From NCBI RefSeq assembly GCF_014323405.1, contig NZ_JACRWE010000003.1:186001-250000 (forward strand): 64,000 nucleotides of DNA, read 5' to 3'. Origin of the DNA: Romboutsia faecis (lineage in GTDB: Bacteria; Bacillota; Clostridia; Peptostreptococcales; Peptostreptococcaceae). A program made the translations under genes and the position numbers. The notes under the pieces were generated by a model, which searched no databases, was not told the origin of the DNA, and saw only the letters and a program-made list of their open reading frames with translations. Below are positions 1-8,312 of this stretch, piece by piece (the first letter of the stretch is position 1; each line of letters begins with the position of its first letter).

Positions 1-2
1 AA

Positions 3-410
3 GTCATTAATTATATAGGTGCATTAACTAATGAAGAAAAAGATGTATCTACAACAGACTTATTTGAGAAGGTATATAAAGTATATGCATATAGTATAGG
101 GTACGAAAGTTTTAAAGATTTTAATTCTGTTGTAGATACTTTTGGATATCAATATGATATAACTGAAGATGTTGATATAAAAAAGGTTATATTAAAAGAC
201 GAATATGCTGGAGATTATGTTACTTTAAACTTTAGAAAAACAAATGATAGCCAAGAATTAATTTTAAATTCAATTAGGTACAATAAAGTAGACAATTATA
301 TTGAAACAAATATTACTGATGGATCTAATATAGAGTACGTTACATATAATGGAACAAAGTCAAATGTAAATAATGTTAATGAACAAGTGCAGTTCTTATT
401 TTCTGAATAA
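3..410 (+). CDS. C-terminal part of an unidentified protein
   Basis: An open frame enters from the left edge and ends at a TAA at 408-410, giving 135 residues of the C-terminus. I do not recognise the family. The visible part is a mixed, Asp/Asn/Tyr-rich sequence with no membrane segment, no cysteine and no repeat. It has alternating short hydrophobic and charged stretches that look like a beta-rich extracytoplasmic or lipoprotein-type domain. A strong intrinsic terminator follows about 100 bases downstream, so this is probably the last gene of its unit. The start and any signal peptide lie outside the window. Confidence 0.6.
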   Translation, partial: VINYIGALTNEEKDVSTTDLFEKVYKVYAYSIGYESFKDFNSVVDTFGYQYDITEDVDIKKVILKDEYAGDYVTLNFRKTNDSQELILNSIRYNKVDNYIETNITDGSNIEYVTYNGTKSNVNNVNEQVQFLFSE

Positions 411-726
411 AAGTAAAAAATGGCCAAAATATCTAAATAATAGATAATATTAAAAATAATAAAGTATATAATAATACATATGATAGCACCTGAGTATATT
501 TGATTTTACAGGAATGCTCCAAAAATATTTTTGGAGCATTTCTTATTTTGTATTTTAAAGATAATATATTTAGATTATATTACATAGAATATATTTAAAG
601 TTAAAAAGTAATTAATAATTTTAGGCAGATTATTACAAAATTCTTACAAATTTGTAAAAGAGTACAGAATAATTAGTTATGTATTATATAATAAGGTTAT
701 TAAAAAGATATAGTAGGGAGTAAGTT
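411..726. other. Intergenic region with one terminator and a promoter-like stretch
   Basis: This 316-base gap holds the terminator of the upstream gene (513-548) and then AT-rich sequence leading to the Sel1-repeat gene. A TATAAT-like hexamer lies near 685-695 and the ribosome binding site GGGAG at 716-720. I see no further gene. Confidence 0.5.
513..548 (+). terminator. Intrinsic terminator of the left-edge gene
   Basis: A perfect 13-bp inverted repeat (513-525 with 528-540, two-base loop) with the core TGCTCC/GGAGCA is followed by a T-rich tail. Confidence 0.8.
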
Positions 727-2589
727 ATGATAAATACAAAGTTTTCTATAGGAAAGATAAAAGATATACCTAACGATCCAAAGCTAGGGTATACTAAGGG
801 AGCTTTTTATGAAAAAATAGGAAAGTTAGATAAGGCAATAGAGGCATATAAAGAAGCTTCTGAGGAAGGTCATGTAAAGTCTCAATATACCTTAGGTTAT
901 ATTTATAAAAAACGAAAGCAGTACCATGAAGCTGAGAAATGGTTAAAGATGTCTTATAAGAATGGTTATGAAGAAGCAGCTTTTGATTTAGGAAATATGT
1001 ATTATGATATAGATGGGTATGAGTATGCTTTATATTGGTATGAAAAGATAGCTCTTTTAGGAAATTTACTAGCACAAAATAATTTAGGTGTTGCTCATTT
1101 TTATTTAAAAGATTATCAACGAAGTGAAAAATGGTTAAAGGAAGCTGCTGATAATAATTTAGGCACTGCGTGCTTTAACCTAGCCCTTTTATATACATTA
1201 TTAAACAGAGTAGATGAAGCCAAAGAATATTATAAAAAAGGCTCAGTTCTTCAAGATAATGAATGTAAATATAATTTAGCTGTATTAAGTCAAAATGAAG
1301 ATATAAAAGAGTCAATAGCATTATATAAGCAATTATATAAAGTTTCGCATATTAAAGGATGTTATAATTTAGGACTAATAATGGAAATAGAAAAAGATTA
1401 TGATGAAGCTAAAAAATATTACAAAAAGGGTGCTGACAAAGATGATACTAAATCACAATATAGATTAGCTAAAATATACGATAAAGAAAATAAAAGAGAT
1501 GATGCTATAGAGTATTATGAAAAAGCAATAGAAGGTAACTTTACTTTAGCTAAATTTAGCTTAGCTAATTTATATAATAGAGAAAATGAAATTGATAGTG
1601 CAAAAATTTACTACGAAATGGCATCGAATGATCATCTAATAGAAGCAAAGAATAACTTAGCAGGTTTATATTTTGAAGAAGAGAATTATACAAAAGCAAT
1701 TAGCTACTTTGAAGAAGCAATAGCTGATGGTTGTAAAGTTGCTATTGAAAATATAGGTGATCTATATTATAAGACAAATGATATTGAAAGAGCTATATCA
1801 TACTATTTAAGAAATTCAGATTCAATTTCATGTCAAGTAAAATTAGGTAAGATTTATGAGGAAATAGATCGTGTAGAAGAGGCAATTATTTGGTATAAGA
1901 AAGCTTGTGAGAATGATGATATATTTTCAGCATATAAATTAGGATGTATCTTTGAAGAACAAGGAAATAAAGAAGAAGCTAAAAAATATTTTAGCATAGC
2001 AGTTGAAAAAAATCATTTAAATTCAAGGATTCATCTTGGAAGACTTTATTTTGAAGAAAAGCTTTATGAAGATGCTAAAAAGATGTTTGATACTACAGCA
2101 AATGAAAATAATACATACTCTCAGCATATGGTAGGAGTTATATACCATACATATTACAATGACTATGTTAATGCTAAGTTTTGGTATGAAAAAGCAAGAA
2201 ATAATGGATGTGTAGAATCTATATTTAATCTAGGGCAATTAAGTTTTAAACTAAATTCATATGCTGAAGCTGAGAAATACTATAATGAAGGCGTTAAATT
2301 TGGTAATAAAAAGTGTGAGTATATGCTAGCAGGGCTTTATTATAAGAAATCATTAGAAACATATGAAAATCTATCAAAAGAAGATTATTTAGACAGTGCT
2401 GAAATAATAGAAAAAATACCAAAATTAGATTTAGATGTTGATGAAGTAATGGTTGCAGAATTTAGCGAAGAAAAGATAATTTCTGATGAAGAAGAAGAGG
2501 AGTATGTTCCAAATTATATATTAAACTTAAGTGAAAATATAGAAGATATATTTGAAGGTATAAATAAAGAAATGATAATAGAAAAGTAG
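727..2589 (+). CDS. Sel1-like / TPR repeat protein
   Basis: A 620-residue protein built almost wholly of Sel1-like (TPR-related) helical repeats of about 34-36 residues. The recurring pattern is Ala-x-x-Tyr-Tyr-x-Lys-Ala-x-x-x-Gly then Ala-x-x-x-Leu-Gly-x-Leu-Tyr, running from about residue 20 to 550. Such solenoids are scaffolds for protein-protein contacts. No catalytic motif, signal peptide or membrane segment is visible, so a cytoplasmic adaptor is likely. The last 60 residues leave the repeat and are strongly acidic, with a run of Asp/Glu near residue 585. The ATG follows GGGAG at 716-720 with good spacing. The gene stands alone between terminators. The partner cannot be inferred. Confidence 0.85.
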   Translation: MINTKFSIGKIKDIPNDPKLGYTKGAFYEKIGKLDKAIEAYKEASEEGHVKSQYTLGYIYKKRKQYHEAEKWLKMSYKNGYEEAAFDLGNMYYDIDGYEYALYWYEKIALLGNLLAQNNLGVAHFYLKDYQRSEKWLKEAADNNLGTACFNLALLYTLLNRVDEAKEYYKKGSVLQDNECKYNLAVLSQNEDIKESIALYKQLYKVSHIKGCYNLGLIMEIEKDYDEAKKYYKKGADKDDTKSQYRLAKIYDKENKRDDAIEYYEKAIEGNFTLAKFSLANLYNRENEIDSAKIYYEMASNDHLIEAKNNLAGLYFEEENYTKAISYFEEAIADGCKVAIENIGDLYYKTNDIERAISYYLRNSDSISCQVKLGKIYEEIDRVEEAIIWYKKACENDDIFSAYKLGCIFEEQGNKEEAKKYFSIAVEKNHLNSRIHLGRLYFEEKLYEDAKKMFDTTANENNTYSQHMVGVIYHTYYNDYVNAKFWYEKARNNGCVESIFNLGQLSFKLNSYAEAEKYYNEGVKFGNKKCEYMLAGLYYKKSLETYENLSKEDYLDSAEIIEKIPKLDLDVDEVMVAEFSEEKIISDEEEEEYVPNYILNLSENIEDIFEGINKEMIIEK

Positions 2590-2600
2590 ATAAATATAAT

Positions 2601-2638
2601 ATTAAAAAGGTGTATGTTTAAACATACACCTTTTTAAT
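2601..2638. terminator. Bidirectional terminator between convergent genes
   Basis: A perfect palindrome with the core GGTGTATGTT/AACATACACC is flanked by A-run and T-run. It can end both the Sel1 gene (+) and the cation exchanger gene (-). Confidence 0.85.
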
Positions 2639-2642
2639 ATTA

Positions 2643-3656
2643 TTAAGCTGATATTAGAAGGTAAGCCATGTATCCTATATATAGGATAACAAGTACAGCA
2701 CTTTCTATTTTATTTATGTCTCTTTTTTGTATAGCAAATAAGTATGTTATAAGAGTTACTATTATCATAAACAAAGCATCAACAAATAGCATTGGATCTA
2801 TAGACATTGGAGAAATTGTAGCAGAAGCTCCAAGCACGAATAAAATGTTAAACATATTAGAACCAATTACATTTCCTAATGCTATAGAAGATTCACCTTT
2901 TATTGCTGCTATTATAGAAGTAACAAATTCAGGAAGTGAAGTACCAATAGATACTATAGTAAGACCTATTAGTTGGTCACTAACACCAAAGTCAGATGCT
3001 ATAGTAGAAGCACTTGATACTACCATATTTCCACCTAATATAATAAGTATGATTCCTATAATAGAAGCTAAAATATTTTTTATAAGTACTTTGGAATTAG
3101 TCTTTTCTTTAACTAATGTATCATCATTATAATCTATAGACACACTATCGAATGATATTGAAGTCTCTTCAAGTGAAGGATTATTCATGGAATTTAAAGC
3201 TGCCTTAAGTAGTGAATACATAAATATTGCAAAAAACATAAGTAAAACTAAACCATCACCGCGACTTAATATATTAGTTGCAGTTCCTTGTAAAGAAACA
3301 TCAAAAGTCAGTACAAATAAGAGTATGGATGATAATAGTAAAAATGGAAATTCTTTAGAAATAATTGCTTTGTCTACATATAAAGTTTTAATAAATCCTG
3401 ATATACCTACAACCATTAGCAAGTTAAATATATTAGAACCTACAACATTTCCCATTGCCATGCCATTTTGACCATTGAGTGCAGCTGTAATACTTACAGC
3501 AGCTTCTGGAGCACTTGTTCCAAATGCAACTATTGTAAGACCGATTATTAATGGGGGAATTTTTAGTATTTTAGCGATAGTAGAAGAACCTTCAACGAAG
3601 ATATCTGCACCTTTTACTAATAATACAAATCCCAGTAAAAGTATAATAATATTCAT
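2643..3656 (-). CDS. Na+/Ca2+-type cation exchanger (CaCA family, YrbG-like)
   Basis: A 337-residue membrane protein with about ten transmembrane segments. It has the two inverted alpha-repeats of the Ca2+/cation antiporter family. The first carries GTSAPE (residues 46-51) followed by GNVVGSNIFN, the second GTSLPE (238-243) followed by GNVIGSNMFN. The acidic residues of these motifs bind the cation. The family exchanges Ca2+ (and sometimes Mn2+) for Na+ or H+ across the cytoplasmic membrane. The ATG at 3656 follows GGAGG. The transcript begins with a yybP-ykoY-type riboswitch and terminator, which points to manganese-induced expression and thus perhaps to Mn2+ export. That substrate is an inference from the riboswitch, not from the protein. 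Confidence 0.88.
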   Translation of the reverse strand: MNIIILLLGFVLLVKGADIFVEGSSTIAKILKIPPLIIGLTIVAFGTSAPEAAVSITAALNGQNGMAMGNVVGSNIFNLLMVVGISGFIKTLYVDKAIISKEFPFLLLSSILLFVLTFDVSLQGTATNILSRGDGLVLLMFFAIFMYSLLKAALNSMNNPSLEETSISFDSVSIDYNDDTLVKEKTNSKVLIKNILASIIGIILIILGGNMVVSSASTIASDFGVSDQLIGLTIVSIGTSLPEFVTSIIAAIKGESSIALGNVIGSNMFNILFVLGASATISPMSIDPMLFVDALFMIIVTLITYLFAIQKRDINKIESAVLVILYIGYMAYLLISA

Positions 3657-3806
3657 AATAAAACCTCCAATATATTTTTATAATAAAAATTCGCTTTGCT
3701 CATGTCGCCAACGGCATAAATACATACCAGTTACTAAAGGTCATCGGATAGTAAATTGCAATTTATTTACAAACCAAATAAATTATAATTTACTTATAAT
3801 TAAAAA

Positions 3807-3849
3807 AGACCTTCAAAACAAATACATATATATTTGTTTTGAAGGTCTT
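3807..3849 (-). terminator. Riboswitch-controlled terminator before the cation exchanger gene
   Basis: A 19-bp perfect inverted repeat (3807-3825 with 3831-3849) is followed on the minus strand by six Ts (3806-3801). Its first arm contains the AAGACCTT that closes the riboswitch, so aptamer folding and terminator folding exclude each other. Confidence 0.85.
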
Positions 3850-3945
3850 GCTTTCAAGTTATAATACTTGTTAATCAACCGAGTGCATAGCACCGAACTG
3901 ACGATTGATTACCACAAAGTGTAAGCTACTCCCCTTCAGGGTAAA
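3842..3945 (-). ncRNA. yybP-ykoY (manganese) riboswitch
   Basis: Read on the minus strand, the element starts with the conserved GGGGAGTAG (about 3935-3927), contains the GTCAGTTCGGTGCTATGCAC region, and ends with the conserved GCAAGACCTT (about 3851-3842). These are the hallmarks of the yybP-ykoY family, whose known ligand is Mn2+. The closing strand overlaps a strong terminator, so Mn2+ binding should permit read-through into the exchanger gene about 190 bases downstream. This identification rests on motif recognition; a covariance-model scan was not run. Confidence 0.87.
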
Positions 3946-3960
3946 TTTATTATTTACTTT

Positions 3961-3989
3961 ATTATATTAAATATAATAACAAATTGCAA
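3961..3989 (-). promoter_or_regulatory. Promoter of the riboswitch-exchanger unit
   Basis: On the minus strand, TTGCAA (3989-3984) and TATAAT (3966-3961) are separated by 17 bases. This places the start just upstream of the aptamer. Confidence 0.6.
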
Positions 3990-4043
3990 CAAAATTAGAA
4001 ATTTTAGTTATATTTAATTTGTATGCTTAAAATTAGCTAAATA

Positions 4044-4979
4044 TTACAGTAATTTCTTTCTTGACATAAAGAAAGTTATTATTAAACAAATTATGCAAGT
4101 AATAAGCATAGTAATCCAAAATCCATTTGGATTATTTTCAAACGGTATGCCAGGTACATTCATACCGAAAAATCCAGATACAATAGTAGGTATAGCCATT
4201 ATAAGTGTAACTACAGTTAAAAATTGCATAACAGTATTTTGGTTATTACTAATGATAGCACTGAAGGCATCCATAATTCTACTAAGTATGTCTCCATATA
4301 TTGTAGCCATTTCAAGAGCCTGTCTATTTTCTACAATAACATCTTCTAATAAGTCCTCATCTTCTTCATAACGTTTAATGCTAGGTGTTCTAACCATTTT
4401 ATTTAGAACAAGTTCAATAGCTTTTAAAGACGTAGAAAAGTATACTAGAGACTTTTCTAGTTCTAGTAATTGAATAAGCTCTTTATTTTGCATAGAGTTA
4501 TATATTTCACGTTCTATTATACTAGTCATTTTATTTATTCTTCTTAGGTATAATAAATAATAAGTTGCATTTTTATATAGAATTTGAAGTAGAAAACGAG
4601 TTTTCATGAAAGTATAAAAATCTTTTATATGACCTACTATAAAATCGTTTAAGATTTTAGTTTGAGCAGTACATACTGTAAGAATAGCATCATCAAGCAT
4701 AATTATACCTAAGGGTATAGTGCTATAATGAGATGCAGAAGCATCACTTTCATCTACTGGTATATCTATAAGAATAAGAGTATGATTATCTTCAACTTCT
4801 ATTCTTGAACGTTCTTCCTCATCAAGAGCCGCATTTATACTATCAACATCTAAATTTAATAACTCAGAAATCTCATGAATTTCACTTTGATTTGGTTCAA
4901 CAAGATTTATCCAACATCCACTTTCAAAGGAATTAAGTTTCTCTAATTTTGAGTCAATAGTTTTATAGTATCTTATCAT
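4044..4979 (-). CDS. corA: CorA-family magnesium transporter
   Basis: A 311-residue CorA/MIT-family divalent cation channel. The N-terminal two thirds form the cytoplasmic sensing domain, with long helices around residues 130-240. Two C-terminal transmembrane helices follow (about 250-270 and 287-306). Between them is the signature Gly-Met-Asn at 272-274 (FFGMNVPG), the selectivity motif of the pore. A basic tail (SRKKLL) ends the protein, as usual. CorA pentamers import Mg2+ (sometimes Co2+/Ni2+). The ATG at 4979 follows AAAGGATG. The gene is monocistronic, with a long leader that has a candidate RNA structure. Confidence 0.92.
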   Translation of the reverse strand: MIRYYKTIDSKLEKLNSFESGCWINLVEPNQSEIHEISELLNLDVDSINAALDEEERSRIEVEDNHTLILIDIPVDESDASASHYSTIPLGIIMLDDAILTVCTAQTKILNDFIVGHIKDFYTFMKTRFLLQILYKNATYYLLYLRRINKMTSIIEREIYNSMQNKELIQLLELEKSLVYFSTSLKAIELVLNKMVRTPSIKRYEEDEDLLEDVIVENRQALEMATIYGDILSRIMDAFSAIISNNQNTVMQFLTVVTLIMAIPTIVSGFFGMNVPGIPFENNPNGFWITMLITCIICLIITFFMSRKKLL

Positions 4980-5067
4980 GGCAACACATCCTTTATTCAG
5001 TTTTATATAAATCTCATCATTTAATATTATGTATTAAATAACTAATTTATATAAAATAAAAGATGAA

Positions 5068-5150
5068 TTAGTATCTATCTACATAATATATCATGATGAA
5101 TAAACAGCCCGCCAGGGACTATGGTCCATTTTTCATCACTCTCCATTTAG
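5068..5150 (-). ncRNA. Candidate structured leader RNA upstream of corA (unassigned)
   Basis: On the minus strand, a GC-rich patch stands out from the AT-rich leader. GATGAA and TTCATC can pair to enclose GGACCATAGTCC (a GGAC/GTCC hairpin), immediately followed by a CCC...GGG pairing. A second TTCATC followed by a T-rich run occurs about 35 bases downstream and would compete for the same GATGAA arm. It does not match the M-box or any riboswitch class I can recall. Its position in the leader of an ion channel gene suggests regulation, which is inference. Confidence 0.35.
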
Positions 5151-5183
5151 TTTTTTTACTGAAAAATTATTATTCCATTATTT

Positions 5184-5212
5184 AATTTAGCATTTTTAAA
5201 CAATACTTTCAA
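5184..5212 (-). promoter_or_regulatory. Candidate corA promoter
   Basis: On the minus strand, TTGAAA (5212-5207), a 17-base spacer and TAAATT (5189-5184) are present. The resulting leader would be about 200 bases long. Confidence 0.45.
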
Positions 5213-5348
5213 TAGATTTTTTATATAAAGGTAATTAAATAAATGTTAGAAATAAAAAACTACAAGGTTATAAAGTATTTTATGATGAGAAAGAAGTTTA
5301 TATATATAATTAAAAAAGTTACATAACATAAAGAATAAGACGTAAATA

Positions 5349-5392
5349 TAAAAGGCTCATTATATTTAAAAATAGAATGAAGCCTTTTTATT
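5349..5392 (-). terminator. Terminator downstream of thrB
   Basis: AAGGCTTCATT and AATGAGCCTT form a stem with a one-base bulge, followed on the minus strand by TTTTATATT. It lies directly after the thrB stop codon. Confidence 0.65.
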
Positions 5393-5394
5393 AT

Positions 5395-6288
5395 TTATAT
5401 TATATTTACTTTTGTGCCTTGCTTATCACATTTAAGTATTTTGATTTCCCAGGTATTATTAAGTGTTAGTAGAAATGATTTTATACTATCAGAGAAGGTA
5501 TAATTATCATTTAGTACAATAGACATAATAGTAGGACCTGAACCGCTTAGAAAGACTCCTATGCTTTCTAAATTATATAATTTACTTACTATATCATTAT
5601 AATTTTCTATTAAAGGCGATCTATAAATTTGATGCAACTTATCATGGCAAGCTATTTTTATAAGATCAAAATTTTTATTTATTAAAGATGATATAAGCAA
5701 AGATACCCTACTTATATTGTAAACTCCATCTTTATGAGGTATTTCACTAGGCAATACGCTACGTGCTAATGAAGTAGATAGTTCAAAATCAGGTATAATA
5801 GCACAAAAAATAAGTTCATCAGGTATATCTAAAACATTATAATAAACTTCATTATTTTCATAAAGTGAAACTATCATATTACCAAATAAAGCTGGGGCTA
5901 TATTATCAGGGTGACCTTCTATTTCTGTTGCTATATTAAGTATTTCCTTTTTACTTAAATTAGAATCTGACAATATATTCGCAGCAATAACACCAGCAAT
6001 TATACAAGTTGCGCTGCTGCCAAGACCACGGCCTAAAGGTATGTTAGTACATATATCAATCTTTACACCAGTGGGTATTTTATCAGGCTTTACTTTATTA
6101 TAAAAATACTGCATGGAAGTATAAATTAAGTTATTTTCGTTTTTATAATCATCATCACAGCCAGTAATTTCTAGACCATTTTCAATTTCTGTTATATAGA
6201 ATTTATTATATAGATTCAAGGCTAATCCTAGAGTATCAAAACCTGGTCCTATATTTGCTGTTGTTGCAGGCACTATTATTTCTAACAT
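5395..6288 (-). CDS. thrB: Homoserine kinase
   Basis: A 297-residue GHMP-family kinase that phosphorylates homoserine to O-phosphohomoserine, the step before threonine synthase. The start MLEIIVPATTANIGPGFDT is the typical ThrB N-terminus. The GHMP ATP-binding loop appears as PLGRGLGSSATC (about residues 85-96), and the C-terminal motif as FLSGSGPTIMS. I chose the ATG at 6288, with AGGTG upstream, over a GTG three codons earlier at 6297: the GTG is part of the ribosome binding site, and family members begin at MLEI or close to it. It lies just downstream of thrC with about 9 bases between them, so the two are translated from one transcript. Confidence 0.93.
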   Translation of the reverse strand: MLEIIVPATTANIGPGFDTLGLALNLYNKFYITEIENGLEITGCDDDYKNENNLIYTSMQYFYNKVKPDKIPTGVKIDICTNIPLGRGLGSSATCIIAGVIAANILSDSNLSKKEILNIATEIEGHPDNIAPALFGNMIVSLYENNEVYYNVLDIPDELIFCAIIPDFELSTSLARSVLPSEIPHKDGVYNISRVSLLISSLINKNFDLIKIACHDKLHQIYRSPLIENYNDIVSKLYNLESIGVFLSGSGPTIMSIVLNDNYTFSDSIKSFLLTLNNTWEIKILKCDKQGTKVNII

Positions 6289-6297
6289 AATTATCAC

Positions 6298-7779
6298 CTA
6301 AATTCCTAAATAATTTTTTAGTGCTGATTTTAGTTCAAAAGATTCATATAAATTTTCATGAAAAATACTTTTATTTTTAAGAGAGCTAATAGGACTAGGT
6401 ACATTAGTGTTAGTTATTAAAGATAACTTATTTATTATTTCAAAGTCATCTAAATTATCAGAGATATATCCTAAGGATACTAGCACATCTTTTGAAAATT
6501 TATATGGACTTGCTGTACTTAATATTATTGATTTACTTCTATCTTGAGTTTTGTTTTTATATTTCTCTAAGCAATAATAAGCAACAGCAGTATGAGTATC
6601 TATAAGATAATTGTATTTTTTAAATACATGATTAATAGTTTCTGCTACATTATCATCAGTAGCATAGTACCCAATAAAAGTATCTAGATTATCTTTCATA
6701 TTATTAGAAATTTTATAATACCCTTTGTTATTTAAATCATACATAAGTTTATTAATAATATCACAGTCTCTATTAGATATTTCAAATAGTAAACGTTCTA
6801 AGTTACTAGAAATTAATATATCCATAGATGGAGAAGTTGTAAGTTTTAAATCTCGATTTATATTATACTCACCAGTTTTAAAGAAATCATATAGTACATT
6901 GTTTTCATTAGATGCACAAATTAATTTATTAATTGGTAATCCCATTTCTTTAGCATAGTATCCAGCAAGAATATCACCAAAATTTCCAGTAGGAACTACA
7001 AAATTAACTTTATCAAATAAAGTAATTTCTTTATTATTAACTAAGTTAAAATAAGAGTAAAAATAATAAACTATTTGAGGTAATAATCTACCTATATTAA
7101 TCGAATTAGCAGAAGATAACATAAAGCCTTTTTTGTTTAGTATTTTATTGTAATCATTATCAGAAAAAATTTCTTTTACAGATGATTGAGCATCATCAAA
7201 ATTACCTTTAATTCCTGCCACAAAAACATTACTTCCATCTTGAGTTTTCATTTGCAACTTTTGAATTGGACTGACTCCATATTCCGGAAAAAAGACTGCT
7301 ATTTTTATACTATCAATATTTTTAAATCCTTCTAAAGCAGCCTTACCTGTATCCCCTGAAGTAGCAGTAAGTATTAATATATTTTTATCTATATTATTTT
7401 TCTTAATTGAAGTATTTAAAAGGTGGGGTAAAAGAGTGAGAGCAATATCTTTAAAAGCTAAAGTTGGTCCATGATATAATTCTAAAAAATAGTTATTATT
7501 AATTTTTTTTAAAGGCGTTATTTCCGTAGAGTCAAACTTATTATCATAAGCCATGTTTATACATGATTTTAACTCATCTTCACTAAAATCTACTAAAAAT
7601 TTATTAAGTATATAAAATGCAAGATTGCAATAATCTAGTGTATATAAGTTCTTTATTTCTTCTCTTAAATCAGGAAATTTAGATGGTACATAAAGCCCGC
7701 CATCAGCAGATAAACCATTAATTATAGCTTGAGAAGCAGTTACTTTCTCTTTATTTCCTCTCGTACTTAAATAATACAT
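6298..7779 (-). CDS. thrC: Threonine synthase
   Basis: A 493-residue PLP-dependent threonine synthase that converts O-phosphohomoserine to threonine. The N-terminus MYYLSTRGN and the GLSADGGLYVP segment are typical of the long ThrC type. The PLP lysine lies in HGPTLAFKDIAL (about residue 110) and the phosphate loop in TATSGDTGKAAL. The ATG at 7779 follows AGGGGGATG. It is the first gene of a thrC-thrB unit that has its own promoter and a terminator-like hairpin in the leader, suggesting attenuation. Homoserine dehydrogenase and aspartokinase are not in this window. Confidence 0.94.
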   Translation of the reverse strand: MYYLSTRGNKEKVTASQAIINGLSADGGLYVPSKFPDLREEIKNLYTLDYCNLAFYILNKFLVDFSEDELKSCINMAYDNKFDSTEITPLKKINNNYFLELYHGPTLAFKDIALTLLPHLLNTSIKKNNIDKNILILTATSGDTGKAALEGFKNIDSIKIAVFFPEYGVSPIQKLQMKTQDGSNVFVAGIKGNFDDAQSSVKEIFSDNDYNKILNKKGFMLSSANSINIGRLLPQIVYYFYSYFNLVNNKEITLFDKVNFVVPTGNFGDILAGYYAKEMGLPINKLICASNENNVLYDFFKTGEYNINRDLKLTTSPSMDILISSNLERLLFEISNRDCDIINKLMYDLNNKGYYKISNNMKDNLDTFIGYYATDDNVAETINHVFKKYNYLIDTHTAVAYYCLEKYKNKTQDRSKSIILSTASPYKFSKDVLVSLGYISDNLDDFEIINKLSLITNTNVPSPISSLKNKSIFHENLYESFELKSALKNYLGI

Positions 7780-7808
7780 GTTACATCCCCCTAAATGTAA
7801 ATTATACT

Positions 7809-7842
7809 AAAAAACTCTCGACCTAAATTATGGAAGAGAGTT
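7809..7842 (-). terminator. Terminator-like hairpin in the thrC leader (candidate attenuator)
   Basis: AACTCTC and GAGAGTT (7842-7836 and 7819-7813) pair on the minus strand and are followed by six Ts, only about 30 bases before the thrC start. No other minus-strand gene lies upstream that it could serve, so it may act as an attenuator. No leader peptide or T-box sequence is seen. Confidence 0.5.
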
Positions 7843-7879
7843 ACTTAAATATTATATGAAAATCTAATTATTTAATATG

Positions 7880-7908
7880 ATATTAAAAGAAATAAAATAC
7901 TGTGTCAA
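7880..7908 (-). promoter_or_regulatory. thrCB promoter
   Basis: On the minus strand, TTGACA (7908-7903), 17 bases, then TAATAT (7885-7880). The predicted leader is about 95 bases and contains the hairpin at 7809-7842. Confidence 0.6.
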
Positions 7909-8112
7909 GGAAGCAAGAAGTAAAAATAAAATTTTATGATTTTGAATAATTATATAAATGATAATATTTTTCCAAAAAGTTACAAAATTAAAACTATTAT
8001 TAAATAAGAAAATGAATTATAATGTGAATATAATAGAAAGTAATAAGAAATTTAATATTTAATTTATATAAAATTTTCAAATGAAATTCACAATTAATTC
8101 ATATAGATTGGG

Positions 8113-8118
8113 TATAAT
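8113..8118 (+). promoter_or_regulatory. -10 element before the 32-residue membrane peptide
   Basis: A TATAAT lies 24 bases before the start codon and just ahead of a strong ribosome binding site. No convincing -35 hexamer is seen at 17 bases; TTCACA is present at 20 bases. Confidence 0.4.
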
Positions 8119-8141
8119 AACAACAAAAGGAGGAATAAAGG

Positions 8142-8240
8142 ATGATTTTACTAATTAGCGCAGTCTTAGTGATTGTTATGTATGGACTTACATTCTTATC
8201 ATATGTATCAGAAAATAATTTATTAGATGATATTAAATAA
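8142..8240 (+). CDS. Small single-pass membrane protein (32 residues)
   Basis: A 32-residue open frame with a strong ribosome binding site, AAAGGAGG, 8 bases before its ATG, and a TATAAT just upstream. The product is one hydrophobic helix (MILLISAVLVIVMYGLTFL, residues 1-19) followed by a short polar tail with two aspartates. It is flanked by its own terminator at 8313 and lies between two minus-strand genes, so it is transcribed alone. I do not recognise it. Small peptides of this shape can act on membrane complexes or as toxins, but nothing here decides that. It could be artefactual, although the ribosome binding site and promoter argue for translation. Confidence 0.6.
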   Translation: MILLISAVLVIVMYGLTFLSYVSENNLLDDIK

Positions 8241-8312
8241 TTGACATTATTCAATAGGTGACATAGTCAACTTAAAAATATAATAATATTAACTATCTTA
8301 GATAGGTGTATA

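Noticed and set aside
794..1075. Minus-strand open frame of 93 codons opposite the Sel1-repeat gene
   Set aside because: It is the reverse of a strongly repetitive coding sequence, has no ribosome binding site, and its His/Tyr/Leu-rich product is typical of an antisense shadow.
727..2589. CRISPR-like or tandem DNA repeats in the Sel1 gene
   Set aside because: The periodicity is at the protein level and degenerate at the DNA level.
5068..5150. M-box, THF or other known riboswitch in the corA leader
   Set aside because: The conserved blocks of these classes are missing; only a GGAGAGT resemblance to THF elements was found, so it is listed as unassigned.
5243..5326. 27-codon plus-strand frame (MLEIKNYKVIKYFMMRKK...) between corA and thrB
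   Set aside because: There is no good ribosome binding site or promoter, and the composition is that of random AT-rich sequence.
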